Shown in pieces: positions 1-8,173 of a stretch of DNA of 64,000 nt. This DNA is from Nocardioides sp. zg-1230 (GTDB lineage Bacteria; Actinomycetota; Actinomycetes; Propionibacteriales; Nocardioidaceae): positions 496,001 to 560,000 of the forward strand of contig NZ_JABJQZ010000002.1 in NCBI RefSeq assembly GCF_013155335.1, given 5' to 3'. Position 1 is the first letter of the stretch, and every line of letters starts with the position of its first letter. A program made the translations under genes and the position numbers. The notes beneath the pieces were generated by a model. The model was not told where the DNA came from, made no database searches, and was given only the letters and a program-made list of their open reading frames with translations.

Positions 1-1
1 C

Positions 2-805
2 CGCGGGCGGCCGTGCGACTACACGGGCATGACCTACGACAACCTCCGCGGTGGAAGCGGCATCCAGTGGCCGTGCAACGACGAGCACCCGGACGGCACG
101 GAGCGTATCTACGTCGACGGCGAGTTCTGGTCGCGGCCGGACTACTGCGAGAGCTACGGCCGCGATCTGGTCACCGGCGCTGCGGTGTCCCCGACCGAGT
201 ACAAGGCCCTCAACCCCGACGGGAAGGCGGTCATCAAGGCCGGCGAGTACCTCCCGCCCCACGAGCTGCCGTCGGAGGACTTCCCCTTCCAGCTGATCAC
301 CGGGCGCACGCTCTACCACTTCCACACCCGCACCAAGACCGGTCGCGCCCCGGAGCTGCAGGCCGCTGCGCCCGACGTCTGGGTCGAGACCTCGGGCGCG
401 GACGCGGCGGAGCAGCAATGGGCCGAGGGCGACCTGCTCCGGGTCACCACCCCCCGCGGGGAGGTGACCGCCCGGCTGCGGATCAGCGGGATCCGTGAGG
501 GCGTGCTGTTCCTGCCCTTCCACTACGGTTACTGGGACACCGAATCCGGTCACGAGCCGGGCGGTGACGAGCACGGCCGCGCCGCGAACGAGCTGACGCT
601 CACCGACTGGGACCCGGCCTCGAAGCAGCCGATCTTCAAGACGGCCGCCGCCGCGGCGGAGCGCGTCCAGGAGTCCGGCGGCGTCCCCGCGCCTGCGCCG
701 ACGACGACTGCTTCGCGGCCGGTCGACGGCGACGTACCAGCCACCAGAGGCATCGCAACCGCCCTCGCCCGCGAGGACAGCACGACCACGGAGGTCGACA
801 GATGA
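2..805 (+). CDS. Molybdopterin oxidoreductase, C-terminal part (5' end outside window)
   Basis: This is the last 267 residues of a molybdenum bis-MGD oxidoreductase (nitrate reductase/formate dehydrogenase superfamily). The frame is open to the window edge, so the start lies upstream. The visible part matches the molybdopterin dinucleotide-binding domain: an LITGRTLYHFHT segment, a D-x-W-V-E stretch followed by a G-D-x-V/L-R-V-type strand (GDLLRVTTPRGE), and the closing FLPFHYG and AANELT segments. The last 40 residues are a Pro/Ala/Thr-rich tail. The TGA overlaps the next ATG by four bases (ATGA), which suggests translational coupling. The substrate cannot be told from this fragment. Confidence 0.85.
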   Translation, partial: RGRPCDYTGMTYDNLRGGSGIQWPCNDEHPDGTERIYVDGEFWSRPDYCESYGRDLVTGAAVSPTEYKALNPDGKAVIKAGEYLPPHELPSEDFPFQLITGRTLYHFHTRTKTGRAPELQAAAPDVWVETSGADAAEQQWAEGDLLRVTTPRGEVTARLRISGIREGVLFLPFHYGYWDTESGHEPGGDEHGRAANELTLTDWDPASKQPIFKTAAAAAERVQESGGVPAPAPTTTASRPVDGDVPATRGIATALAREDSTTTEVDR

Positions 806-1323
806 ACATCGTCACCACGCTCCGCAGCCTGCACGGCAACAAGGTCGGTGCGGCCATCGAGGAGCTGCACCGCTCCGAGAACGACCTCGCCGGCGCCCTG
901 CTCAACCTCAGTGACCAGCAGAGGACCGACCACGAGATCTTCTACGTGGCGCGCGACATCGCACGGTGGTCCCAGGAGCACGTGCGCGAGCTGGCCCGGG
1001 TGGGCGGCGACTACGGCCTCGACCTCGACCCGGAACCGGAGGACGAGTCGACGCTCGTGGCGAGGATGAAGCAGAAGGGCGCCGAGCTGGTGGGACGCCA
1101 CCACGAACCGTCGCTGCTGCTGCTCGCCGACCTCCGTCACATCCACCGGGTCTCCTCCGGCGTGTCCCTCGACTGGGAGGTGCTCGCCCAGACCGCCCAG
1201 GCGATGCGGGACACCGAGCTTCTCGCCGTCACGCAGGACTGCCACCCCGAGACGCTGCGACAGATGCGCTGGGCCAACGCCAAGGTCAAGGAGACCGCGG
1301 CCCAGGTCATGGTCACCGGCTGA
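802..1323 (+). CDS. Hypothetical helical protein coupled to the molybdopterin oxidoreductase
   Basis: A 173-residue, soluble, probably all-helical protein with no signal peptide or membrane segment. It is rich in His and acidic residues (LHRSENDLAGAL, RHHEPSLLLLADLRHIHR). The start overlaps the stop of the oxidoreductase gene, so it is probably its partner or a maturation/accessory protein. A four-helix ferritin-like fold would suit the pattern, but I see no clear di-iron EXXH pair. I do not recognise the family with certainty. Confidence 0.7.
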   Translation: MNIVTTLRSLHGNKVGAAIEELHRSENDLAGALLNLSDQQRTDHEIFYVARDIARWSQEHVRELARVGGDYGLDLDPEPEDESTLVARMKQKGAELVGRHHEPSLLLLADLRHIHRVSSGVSLDWEVLAQTAQAMRDTELLAVTQDCHPETLRQMRWANAKVKETAAQVMVTG

Positions 1324-1333
1324 GAGGGCCTCG

Positions 1334-2119
1334 ATGTCCGACACCACCCACCCCCCAGGCCACCCCGCAGGCCACCCCGCAGGCCACCCCGCAGGCCACC
1401 CCGCAAGCCACGCCGCAGGCCACCCCGCAAGCCACGCCGCAGGCCAACCCGCGACCCAGCCCGTCGGCCCGACCACCCGGGTGATGCTGCGGCCCATCGC
1501 CACGGCCCTGCCGCTCGGGTTCCTCGCCCTCGGCGTGGCCACGCTCTCGTTCGCAGCCGTACAGCTGAGGTGGATCCCCCCGACAGAAGGCCACACGGTC
1601 GCGCTCGGCGTGCTGGTGCTCACGGTGCCGCTGCAGCTGCTGGCCGCCGTCATGAGCTTCCTCGCGCGCGACCCCGTCGCCGCGACCGGCATGGGGATCC
1701 TCTCCGGGACGTGGGCGGCCGCCTGCCTGGCCACGCTCACGTCTGCGCCGGGGGCGGCGAGCGACGGGCTGGGCGTCATCCTGCTCTGCTCGGCAGCCTG
1801 TCTGCTGGTCCCCGCGACCGCTGCGCGGGCCAAGGTCGTCCCCATGGCGGTGATCCTGCTCAGCGCCACCAGGTTCGCCGTCACGGGTGTGGCGGAGCTC
1901 GAGGGAGGACGCGGCTGGATGGAGGCCGCCGGCTGGGTCGGCGTCGTGCTGGCCGTCCACAGCCTCTGCGCGGCGCTGGCGCTGGAGCTCGAGGGGAGCG
2001 AGTCACGCACTGTCCTGCCCCTCGGAAGGCGAGGGGCAGCCGCCCGTGCGGTGGCCGGCGACTGGGCGAGCCAGGTGGCCGGGGTCGAGCACGAGCCCGG
2101 CGTACGCCAACAGCTGTGA
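1334..2119 (+). CDS. Membrane protein, GPR1/FUN34/YaaH-like, with His-rich repeat N-terminus
   Basis: A 261-residue integral membrane protein with about six hydrophobic segments (roughly residues 55-75, 85-105, 112-135, 145-162, 165-180, 190-215). The first segment, PLGFLALGVATL, resembles the acetate/succinate-permease-like GPR1/FUN34/YaaH family; that assignment is moderate. The first 40 residues are low complexity, built from HPAG/HPAS/HAAG units encoded by a 12-bp tandem repeat, and form a possible metal-binding tail. It follows the preceding gene by ten bases, so all three genes are likely co-transcribed. Confidence 0.65.
   Translation: MSDTTHPPGHPAGHPAGHPAGHPASHAAGHPASHAAGQPATQPVGPTTRVMLRPIATALPLGFLALGVATLSFAAVQLRWIPPTEGHTVALGVLVLTVPLQLLAAVMSFLARDPVAATGMGILSGTWAAACLATLTSAPGAASDGLGVILLCSAACLLVPATAARAKVVPMAVILLSATRFAVTGVAELEGGRGWMEAAGWVGVVLAVHSLCAALALELEGSESRTVLPLGRRGAAARAVAGDWASQVAGVEHEPGVRQQL
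1361..1444 (+). repeat. 12-bp tandem repeat inside the membrane-protein gene (7 units)
   Basis: Seven in-frame 12-base units alternate among CACCCCGCAGGC, CACCCCGCAAGC and CACGCCGCAGGC and encode His-Pro/Ala-Ala-Gly/Ser. Copy number in such repeats usually varies between strains. Confidence 0.95.
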
Positions 2120-2157
2120 CGCACGACCCCCTTCCGACGACCGACCAGGAGGTCGAT

Positions 2158-2646
2158 GTGGACCCCGACCGCGAGCGGGCGACCGAGGCGATGATGCCGG
2201 TGTCCCGCACACTGACGGCGATCGTGGCTCGCACGCTCACCGAGGTGGGCCAGGAGATCACGGTGCCCCAGCTGCGGGTGCTGGTGCTGCTGAACTCGCG
2301 TGGCCCGATGCGGCTCTCGACCATCGCCGAGCACCTCGACGTGAACCCGTCCAACGCGAGCCGGACGTGCGACCAGCTGGCGAGCGCCGGCAGGGTGACG
2401 CGCCAGGAGGACGAGAACGACCGGCGCAGCGTGGTTCTGGCGCTGTCCGACGACGGTGCTCGCCTCGTCAACGGCCTGATGGCCCGCCGGCAGCAGCTCG
2501 TCGACGGCGTCGTGGCCCGCATGAAGCCGTCGGACCGCCGGGCCCTGGCGACCGGGCTCGAGGCGTTCACCGCCGCCGTCGCCTCGGCGCCGCCGGACGA
2601 GACCATCGGCCTGCCGGACGGGCGACTGATCCCCTGGCTGTTGTGA
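2158..2646 (+). CDS. MarR-family transcriptional regulator
   Basis: A winged-helix DNA-binding protein of about 162 residues. The MarR core is clear: PQLRVLVLLNSRGPMRLSTIAEHL, then the recognition helix NPSNASRTCDQL, then the wing DENDRRSVVLALSDDG. I chose GTG 2158 because a strong AGGAGG (2147-2152) sits five bases before it. An alternative GTG at 2116 overlaps the previous stop and would add 14 residues. It follows the membrane-protein gene closely and may regulate that operon. The ligand is unknown. Confidence 0.88.
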   Translation: MDPDRERATEAMMPVSRTLTAIVARTLTEVGQEITVPQLRVLVLLNSRGPMRLSTIAEHLDVNPSNASRTCDQLASAGRVTRQEDENDRRSVVLALSDDGARLVNGLMARRQQLVDGVVARMKPSDRRALATGLEAFTAAVASAPPDETIGLPDGRLIPWLL

Positions 2647-2692
2647 GCCGTGGGTGCGCGGCCTGGGCCGCGGCGGTCGAACCGGAGCGGAG

Positions 2693-2714
2693 GCATACCC
2701 CATCGTGGGGATGC
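2693..2714 (+). terminator. Short hairpin downstream of the MarR gene
   Basis: GCATaCCCCA and TGGGGaTGC pair around a 3-base loop. It could end the MarR transcript. With no T-run, it could also be an operator for the next gene. Confidence 0.4.
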
Positions 2715-2778
2715 CCTCGGCGCCGAGCGGCGCCCTAGTGTCGGGATCCCCCCATTCACTGTGCGAAGGAGATCCCTG

Positions 2779-4353
2779 ATGCCCAGACGGTTCCACCTGG
2801 CCGTGACGGCGGCCGCGACAGCGGCCCTGCTCGGCGCCATGACCAGCCCGCCGGCGTACGCCGACCCGAACAACAACACCGTCCGCAAGCTCACGAAGGC
2901 GGTGACCGTCGACGGCGTCGTCGAGCACCTCGAGGCCTTCCAGGAGATCGCCGACGAGAACGGGGACAGGGCCGCCGGCCGGCCCGGCTACGACGCGTCC
3001 GTCGACTACGTCGTCGAGCAGCTCGAGACTGCCGGCTACGACCCCACGGTCCAGGAGTTCGAGTTCCCCTACTTCGAGGAGAACTCCGAGCTGATCAGGG
3101 TCTCCCCGAACCCGACGACCTGGGAGGAGGGCAGTGACTTCATCCGCAACCGGTTCGACTCCGGTGTCCCCGAGGGCACCGCGACCGGCACGCTCTTCGT
3201 GATCCCCGCTGCTGACGCGACCGATGGCTGCGAGGCGGGCGACTTCGCCGGCATGGCGGCCGGGCAGATCGCGCTGATCGAGCGAGGCGGGTGTGGATTC
3301 GCCATCAAGGCTCTCGCAGCCCAGAACGCGGGTGCGGCCGGGGTGGTCATCTACAACAACACCGCTGGTCTCGTCGGCATGATCGGTGACGCCACCGGCC
3401 TGACGATCCCTGCGGTCTTCGCGCTCACCGAGGTCGGGGCCGACCTGGCCAGCACCCCGGGGGCCACCGTCACCGTGACCGTCGACTACGCCGCCGAGAT
3501 CCGCACCGCGTCGAACGTCCTCGCCGAGACCAAGGCCGGCAACGACGACAACACCGTCATGGCCGGTGCCCACCTCGACAGCGTCCAGGACGGTGCGGGC
3601 ATCAACGACAACGGGTCCGGCAGCGCCGCCCTGCTCGAGACCGCCATCCAGATGGCGAAGGTCAAGCCCACCAACACCGTGCGCTTCGCCTGGTGGGGCG
3701 CGGAGGAGGAGGGCCTGCTCGGGTCGGAGTACTACGTCGACCAGCTGAGCGAGGAGGAGGCCGAGGACATCGCGCTCTACCTCAACTTCGACATGGTGGC
3801 CTCGCCCAACTACATGTTCGGCGTCTACGACGGCGACAACTCCGGCGGGACGGCTGCTCCCGGTTTCATCCCGGAGGGCTCGGCGGAGATCGAGGACGTC
3901 TTCGAGAAGTACTACTCCGACCGCGGCGAGCCGTTCCAGGACAGCGAGTTCTCCGGTCGCTCCGACTACGGGCCGTTCATCGCGGTGGGCATCCCGGCCG
4001 GTGGTCTCTTCACCGGCGCCGAGGTGCCGAAGACCGCTGCCGAGGCGGAGCTCTACGGCGGCGTGGCCGGGGCGTCGTACGACCCGTGCTACCACGAGCC
4101 GTGCGACAACCTGACCGGCGAGGGCCAGGACGAGGCGCTCTACGACCAGCTGCGCGACGACTACACCCTCATCGGCAACGTCAACGTGCACGCGCTGGAC
4201 GTCAACTCCGACGCCATCGCCACGGCGGTCCTCACGTTCGCCTACGACACCTCGACCGTCAACGACGCCCCGGGCCACCCGGGACGTGGTCTGGTGAAGC
4301 CCGGTGAGTTCGAGCGGGCCATGGCGAAGATGACCGACCGACTCGCCCGCTGA
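2779..4353 (+). CDS. Secreted M28-family aminopeptidase with PA domain
   Basis: A 524-residue zinc exopeptidase exported to the outside. A signal peptide covers about residues 1-31 (MPRRFH, hydrophobic stretch, cleavage near AYA-DP). A protease-associated domain follows (about 130-230; GGCGFAIKALAAQNAGAAGVV), then the M28 catalytic domain with its metal ligands: AHLDS, GINDNGSG, AEEEGLLGS, NFDMV and the late CYHEPCD. Length and order match Streptomyces griseus-type aminopeptidases. AAGGAG precedes the ATG by eight bases. It is monocistronic and ends at a hairpin terminator. Confidence 0.93.
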   Translation: MPRRFHLAVTAAATAALLGAMTSPPAYADPNNNTVRKLTKAVTVDGVVEHLEAFQEIADENGDRAAGRPGYDASVDYVVEQLETAGYDPTVQEFEFPYFEENSELIRVSPNPTTWEEGSDFIRNRFDSGVPEGTATGTLFVIPAADATDGCEAGDFAGMAAGQIALIERGGCGFAIKALAAQNAGAAGVVIYNNTAGLVGMIGDATGLTIPAVFALTEVGADLASTPGATVTVTVDYAAEIRTASNVLAETKAGNDDNTVMAGAHLDSVQDGAGINDNGSGSAALLETAIQMAKVKPTNTVRFAWWGAEEEGLLGSEYYVDQLSEEEAEDIALYLNFDMVASPNYMFGVYDGDNSGGTAAPGFIPEGSAEIEDVFEKYYSDRGEPFQDSEFSGRSDYGPFIAVGIPAGGLFTGAEVPKTAAEAELYGGVAGASYDPCYHEPCDNLTGEGQDEALYDQLRDDYTLIGNVNVHALDVNSDAIATAVLTFAYDTSTVNDAPGHPGRGLVKPGEFERAMAKMTDRLAR

Positions 4354-4370
4354 GGAAGCTCAGAGGAACG

Positions 4371-4403
4371 GTGAGGGCGGGCCGCCCCCAGGCCCGCCCT
4401 CAC
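4371..4403. terminator. Bidirectional hairpin terminator
   Basis: A perfect 12-bp stem (GTGAGGGCGGGC / GCCCGCCCTCAC) with a 9-base loop lies between the converging M28 peptidase and HesB-like genes, so it can serve both. Confidence 0.8.
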
Positions 4404-4417
4404 GTCCTCGGGCGACC

Positions 4418-4702
4418 TCAGCCGGCGCGTCGTACGACGAAGCGCACCCGTCCGCTGTCCTCGGTCACGGCGTCGAGGAGCCGACCCCGGACCCGGGGCA
4501 CCGCCGCCTCGTCGAGGAACACCCGCGCACCCTCACGCTCGACGACCTCGTCGCCCTCCTTCGGGCCGGACGTCATCCCCACTCCGAGGGCGTCCGTCCC
4601 CCCGTCCTGCGACGCGATGCGCAGACCGGACCCCTCGCCGAGACGAGGGTGCGCCGTCACCCGGCTGACAACGGCTCGTGCCTTGTGGGTCATCGTGAAC
4701 AT
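4418..4702 (-). CDS. HesB/IscA-like Fe-S biogenesis domain protein
   Basis: A 94-residue protein with the HesB-like fold pattern: an opening MTHKARAVVSR helix, a GLRI strand, then GDEVVEREGARVFLDEAA and a closing VRF strand. The Cys residues used by IscA to hold iron-sulfur clusters are absent, as in many actinobacterial HesB-like proteins. Its role may therefore be structural or unrelated to clusters. GAGGAG lies seven bases before the ATG. Confidence 0.75.
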   Translation of the reverse strand: MFTMTHKARAVVSRVTAHPRLGEGSGLRIASQDGGTDALGVGMTSGPKEGDEVVEREGARVFLDEAAVPRVRGRLLDAVTEDSGRVRFVVRRAG

Positions 4703-4821
4703 GTCGGGCTCCTCTCGTTGGCTCCGTCTCCATGGAGACAGCCGCGGAGGGCGTGGACAAGGACCTCGACCGGCCTGCTCGCTGATCGTCGGGACGACGA
4801 CACGTCGCCGTCACACAGCTG

Positions 4822-5469
4822 TCATGTGGGGCAGCCGACGTCGTCCGCCAGCGTGCGCGCGGCGCCCGCGCCCGCGACGAGTCCCGGGGGCAGCAGCTCG
4901 ACGTAGTCGGCCGCCGTCACCGGGCGGTCCGCGAGCGCGCCGTCCGGCAGGGGCACGTCGACCGACTCGCCCGAGGTGACCAGCCGGAGTCCGTCGACGC
5001 CGGGCGCCGACGACACGGAGAGCACCAGCTGCCCCACGGCGAGCGGCAGGCGTTCGGCGTCCCCGAGCGCCACGGGGTCGAGGTCCACGACGGCCACGCC
5101 GTCCTCGAGCGCCACGAGCTCCAGGCGCGCCGAGGGAGGCACCGCGGACGTCCGTCCGGCAGCGCCGTCCGCCGACGTGGGGGACGCCGACAGCGCGGCG
5201 AGCACGTCCTCCACGACCTGCGCCACCGGGTCGTCGCACGTCGCACCTACTGGTGCGGTCGTCAGCCTGCCGTCCCGGCGCAGCCAGAACACCACGGGCT
5301 CCCCTCGGGGGTGCGCCGGTCCGGTGTCCGTGTCCTCCGGCTCCTGCTCGGCGGTCGTCAGCAGGTTGTACGGCACCACGTCGGCGTCGACGGTCCGGCT
5401 GCGTTCCTCGTCGGGAAGCCCGCACGCGGTCGTGGCGAGCAGCAGCGGGAGGGCAAGGAGCCATCTCAT
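4822..5469 (-). CDS. GerMN-domain lipoprotein (short LpqB-like)
   Basis: A 215-residue lipoprotein: the signal peptide MRWLLALPLLLATTACG ends in a lipobox (TTAC), followed by a GerMN-type domain (VEDVLAALSA; LELVALEDGVAVVDLDP; LAVGQLVLSVSSAPGVDGL; VTAADYVELLPP). Its ATG overlaps the sensor kinase stop (ATGA). The order regulator-kinase-GerMN lipoprotein matches mtrA-mtrB-lpqB, but LpqB is near 580 residues and has an extra propeller domain missing here. It probably modulates the kinase outside the membrane. Confidence 0.82.
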   Translation of the reverse strand: MRWLLALPLLLATTACGLPDEERSRTVDADVVPYNLLTTAEQEPEDTDTGPAHPRGEPVVFWLRRDGRLTTAPVGATCDDPVAQVVEDVLAALSASPTSADGAAGRTSAVPPSARLELVALEDGVAVVDLDPVALGDAERLPLAVGQLVLSVSSAPGVDGLRLVTSGESVDVPLPDGALADRPVTAADYVELLPPGLVAGAGAARTLADDVGCPT

Positions 5470-6866
5470 GACGCACCCTCCGTGCGGTCGGCGAGGGGGA
5501 GCGCGACGACGAACTCGGCCCCGCTGCCGGCGGACCCGCACCGGACGTCCCCGCCGTGCCGGTGCACGGTCTCCGCGACCAGGCTGAGGCCGAGACCGCT
5601 GCCGGTCCCGGGCTTGGACGCGCCCGCTCGCGCGAACCGTTCGAAGATGCGCCGGCGGTCCGGCTCGGGCACGCCTGGACCTCGGTCGCGGACGCGGATC
5701 TCGGCGCGTCCGGCCTGCGTCGCCACCTGGACCGACACCAGTCCGTCCCCGTGGAGGTCGGCGTTGTCGTAGAGGTTGACCAGCGCCCGCACCATCTGCG
5801 GGCGGTCCACCAGCACGAGGGGGCCCGGCGCGGCGTCGGCCCCGTCGAGGTCCTCCAGCAGCGCAGTGCGTCGTCCGCTGGCCACGAGCGCCTGCCGGGC
5901 CAGCTCGTGCGCCGCGGTGGTCGTGACCCTCGCCTCGTCGATCCCGGCCTCGAGACGGCCGAGGGCGAGCAGGTCCTCCAGGGCGCGCCGGAAGCGCGAC
6001 AGCTCGTCCGACATGAGCCGCACCGCCTGCTGCGCCCGAGGGCTGAGGTCGTCCGCCCGCTGCAGCAGGGCGAGGCTCGTCGTCAGGGTCGTGACCGGGG
6101 TCCGCAGCTCGTGGCTGACGTCGGCTGCGAATCGCGCGTCCCTCTGGATGCGGCTGTGGAGGGCGTCGACCATGTCGTTGAAGGAGCTGACGAGGGCCGT
6201 GAGGTCGGGGTCGCCGGTGTCACGCAACCGCCTCTCGAGGTCGCCGGCCGAGATGTCGACCGCCGCCCGCGTGACGTCGGTCAGCGGCGCCAGCACCCGC
6301 CTGCTCGCGGCCCGGCCGAGACCGGCGCCCGCCACGGTGGTGAGCGCCGCGCCGACCGCGAGCGCCACGGCGAGCGTGTGCAGCGTGGCGTCCAGCTCCC
6401 GGGCGACCGACACCTCGTAGTACTCCGCCCCGACGGCCGGGAGGGGGATGCCGACCACCACCGCGTGCGGGTCGGTCTGCGAGGTCCACCCCACCCCGAC
6501 CTCGCCGTCGGCCACGAGGGGTCGCACCACCTCGGTGAGGTCCTCCCCGGACTGGTCGAGGCTCGAGGAGTACCAGCTGCCGTCGCGTCGGACGTACATC
6601 GAGGCGCCCGCGGGTGGCGCGACGCCGCCGAGCACCTCGCTGACGGGGGTGCCGGAGGTGCCGAGGCCGCTCCGGACCAGCGCCGCGTCGGCATAGGCCT
6701 GGCGCAGGGCGGTGCGCTCGCGCTGCTCGAGCAGCAGGTGCCGGGCGGAGACGTAGGTGCCCACGGACAGTGCGACCGAGAGCAGGAGTGCACCGAGGGC
6801 GAAGGCCGCCGTCACCGAGGCGCGCAGACCCGGTCGGGGCAGCCGGCGGTTCAGCGCGGGGGTCAC
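5466..6866 (-). CDS. HAMP sensor histidine kinase (MtrB/CseC-like)
   Basis: A 466-residue membrane sensor. TM1 lies near residues 20-42, an extracellular sensor of about 120 residues follows, then TM2 near 165-190, a HAMP segment (RRVLAPLTDVTRAAVDI), the phosphoacceptor box VSHELRTPVTTL and the ATP-binding motifs (NLYDNADLHG, RDRGPGVPE, GTGSGLGLSLV). GTG 6866 overlaps the regulator stop (GTGA), so the gene is coupled to it. It phosphorylates the adjacent regulator; the signal is probably envelope stress, inferred from the GerMN partner. Confidence 0.92.
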   Translation of the reverse strand: MTPALNRRLPRPGLRASVTAAFALGALLLSVALSVGTYVSARHLLLEQRERTALRQAYADAALVRSGLGTSGTPVSEVLGGVAPPAGASMYVRRDGSWYSSSLDQSGEDLTEVVRPLVADGEVGVGWTSQTDPHAVVVGIPLPAVGAEYYEVSVARELDATLHTLAVALAVGAALTTVAGAGLGRAASRRVLAPLTDVTRAAVDISAGDLERRLRDTGDPDLTALVSSFNDMVDALHSRIQRDARFAADVSHELRTPVTTLTTSLALLQRADDLSPRAQQAVRLMSDELSRFRRALEDLLALGRLEAGIDEARVTTTAAHELARQALVASGRRTALLEDLDGADAAPGPLVLVDRPQMVRALVNLYDNADLHGDGLVSVQVATQAGRAEIRVRDRGPGVPEPDRRRIFERFARAGASKPGTGSGLGLSLVAETVHRHGGDVRCGSAGSGAEFVVALPLADRTEGAS

Positions 6867-7609
6867 CGTGCGTCGAGCCGGTAACCGAGTCCTCGGACCG
6901 TCACGAGAGTGCGGGGCTCGCCCGGGTCGAGCTCGAGCTTCTTGCGCAGCCGTCGGACGTGCACGTCCACGATGCGCTCGTCGCCGAAGAAGCCGCGCTC
7001 CCACACGTGCTCGAGGAGGGCGGTGCGGCTCAGGACGCGTCCGATGTTCTCGGTCAGCACCGACAGCAGGCGGTATTCCGTCATCGTGAGGTGGATGTCG
7101 CGGTCGCCGCGGACCAGCTGGGCGCCGGCGCGGTGGAAGACCAGGGGCCCGTCGACCGCGTCGAGGACCACCACGTCGCTGGGCCGCCCGTCGTCGGCGA
7201 GCCCGAGCTCGTCGCCACTGCCTGCCGAGGAGCCGACCAGGGCCGGACGCCGCAGCAGCGCGCGCAGCCGGGCCTGCACCTCCTCCACCTCGAACGGCTT
7301 CGTCACGTAGTCGTCCGCCCCGGCCTCGAGCGCCGACACGATGTCCTGCACGCCGTCACGTGCGCTGATCACGACGATCGGGGCCTGCGTCCGGGGGCGC
7401 GCGCGGCGGATGAAGGTGAACCCGTCGACCCCGCCGAGCATCAGGTCGACCAGCATGATGTCGACGCCCTGCTCGACCAGCTCGAGGGCGGCCTCGGCCT
7501 CGTCGGCCTCGACGACGGCGTAGCCGCTGTCCTCCAGCACCAGCCGAAGCGACGTGCGGAGCCCGGCGTCGTCCTCGAGGACCAGAACTCGCGTGGGCAT
7601 GTCGTCCAT
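6863..7609 (-). CDS. OmpR/PhoB-family response regulator (MtrA/CseB-like)
   Basis: A 248-residue regulator. The receiver domain has LEDDAGL, the phosphoacceptor in IMLVDLMLGG (about residue 55), the switch Ser in VVISARD and the Lys in TKPFE. The C-terminal winged helix is complete (LTMTEYRLLSVLTENIGRVLSRTALLEHVW; VDVHVRRLRKKLE; VRGLGYRL). It is the first gene of a three-gene operon in which every junction overlaps. A second ATG three codons in (7600) is an equally possible start; neither has a strong ribosome site. Confidence 0.92.
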   Translation of the reverse strand: MDDMPTRVLVLEDDAGLRTSLRLVLEDSGYAVVEADEAEAALELVEQGVDIMLVDLMLGGVDGFTFIRRARPRTQAPIVVISARDGVQDIVSALEAGADDYVTKPFEVEEVQARLRALLRRPALVGSSAGSGDELGLADDGRPSDVVVLDAVDGPLVFHRAGAQLVRGDRDIHLTMTEYRLLSVLTENIGRVLSRTALLEHVWERGFFGDERIVDVHVRRLRKKLELDPGEPRTLVTVRGLGYRLDAR

Positions 7610-7744
7610 CGTGCCATCGTGTCTCAGCGGCGCGGCAGCGAGCGAGTTGGCGCGGCAATGTCACGCAACTGCAATGCGCTGCCTCGACCACCCGTCACAC
7701 CGGGGTGCGAGGCTCGACGGCCACACTCACGGGAGGACGCGCCG

Positions 7745-8155
7745 ATGACCACGACGCTGGAGCTGTTGCCGCTCGCCGACGATCGGACGAGCCTGGCCGA
7801 GGAGCAGGACGACGTGCGCGGGATGACCGTGCTGGACGTGCGCGAGCACCGCGTCGGCGAGGTGGAGGAGATCCTGGTCGACTCGGTCGACCACCGCGCG
7901 CGGCTGCTCGTGGTCGCGTCCGGCGGCATCCTCGGGATCGGCGAGCACAAGCGGCTGGTCCCGGTCGACGCCGTGTCGCGCGTCCGAGCCCACGTGCGGC
8001 TCGAGCGCAGTGACCTCCACGTCGCCTCGGGGTTCGACTACGACCCCGAGCTGCCGGGACCGGTCGACTACGGGCCCGTCTACAGCTACTTCGGCTACAC
8101 GCCCTTCTGGGAGGACGGCTACCAGTCGCCGTACTTCCTCGACCGCCGCTGGTGA
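7745..8155 (+). CDS. PRC-barrel domain protein
   Basis: A 136-residue cytoplasmic protein with a central PRC-barrel (about residues 25-85; GMTVLDVREHRVGEVEEILVD, ILGIGEHKRLVPVDAVSRV) and a Tyr/Pro-rich tail (YSYFGYTPFWEDGYQSPY). Such small actinobacterial PRC proteins are of unknown role, often stress related. GGGAGGAC lies before the ATG. It is divergent from the response regulator across a 135-bp gap and could be a target of it. Confidence 0.85.
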   Translation: MTTTLELLPLADDRTSLAEEQDDVRGMTVLDVREHRVGEVEEILVDSVDHRARLLVVASGGILGIGEHKRLVPVDAVSRVRAHVRLERSDLHVASGFDYDPELPGPVDYGPVYSYFGYTPFWEDGYQSPYFLDRRW

Positions 8156-8173
8156 GGACCGCTCGCCGCGGGC

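Noticed and set aside
550..4278. A 1242-codon open frame on the minus strand
   Set aside because: Antisense to the MarR and M28 genes; repetitive Trp/Gly/Pro and Arg-rich product typical of shadow frames in high-GC DNA, no family resemblance.
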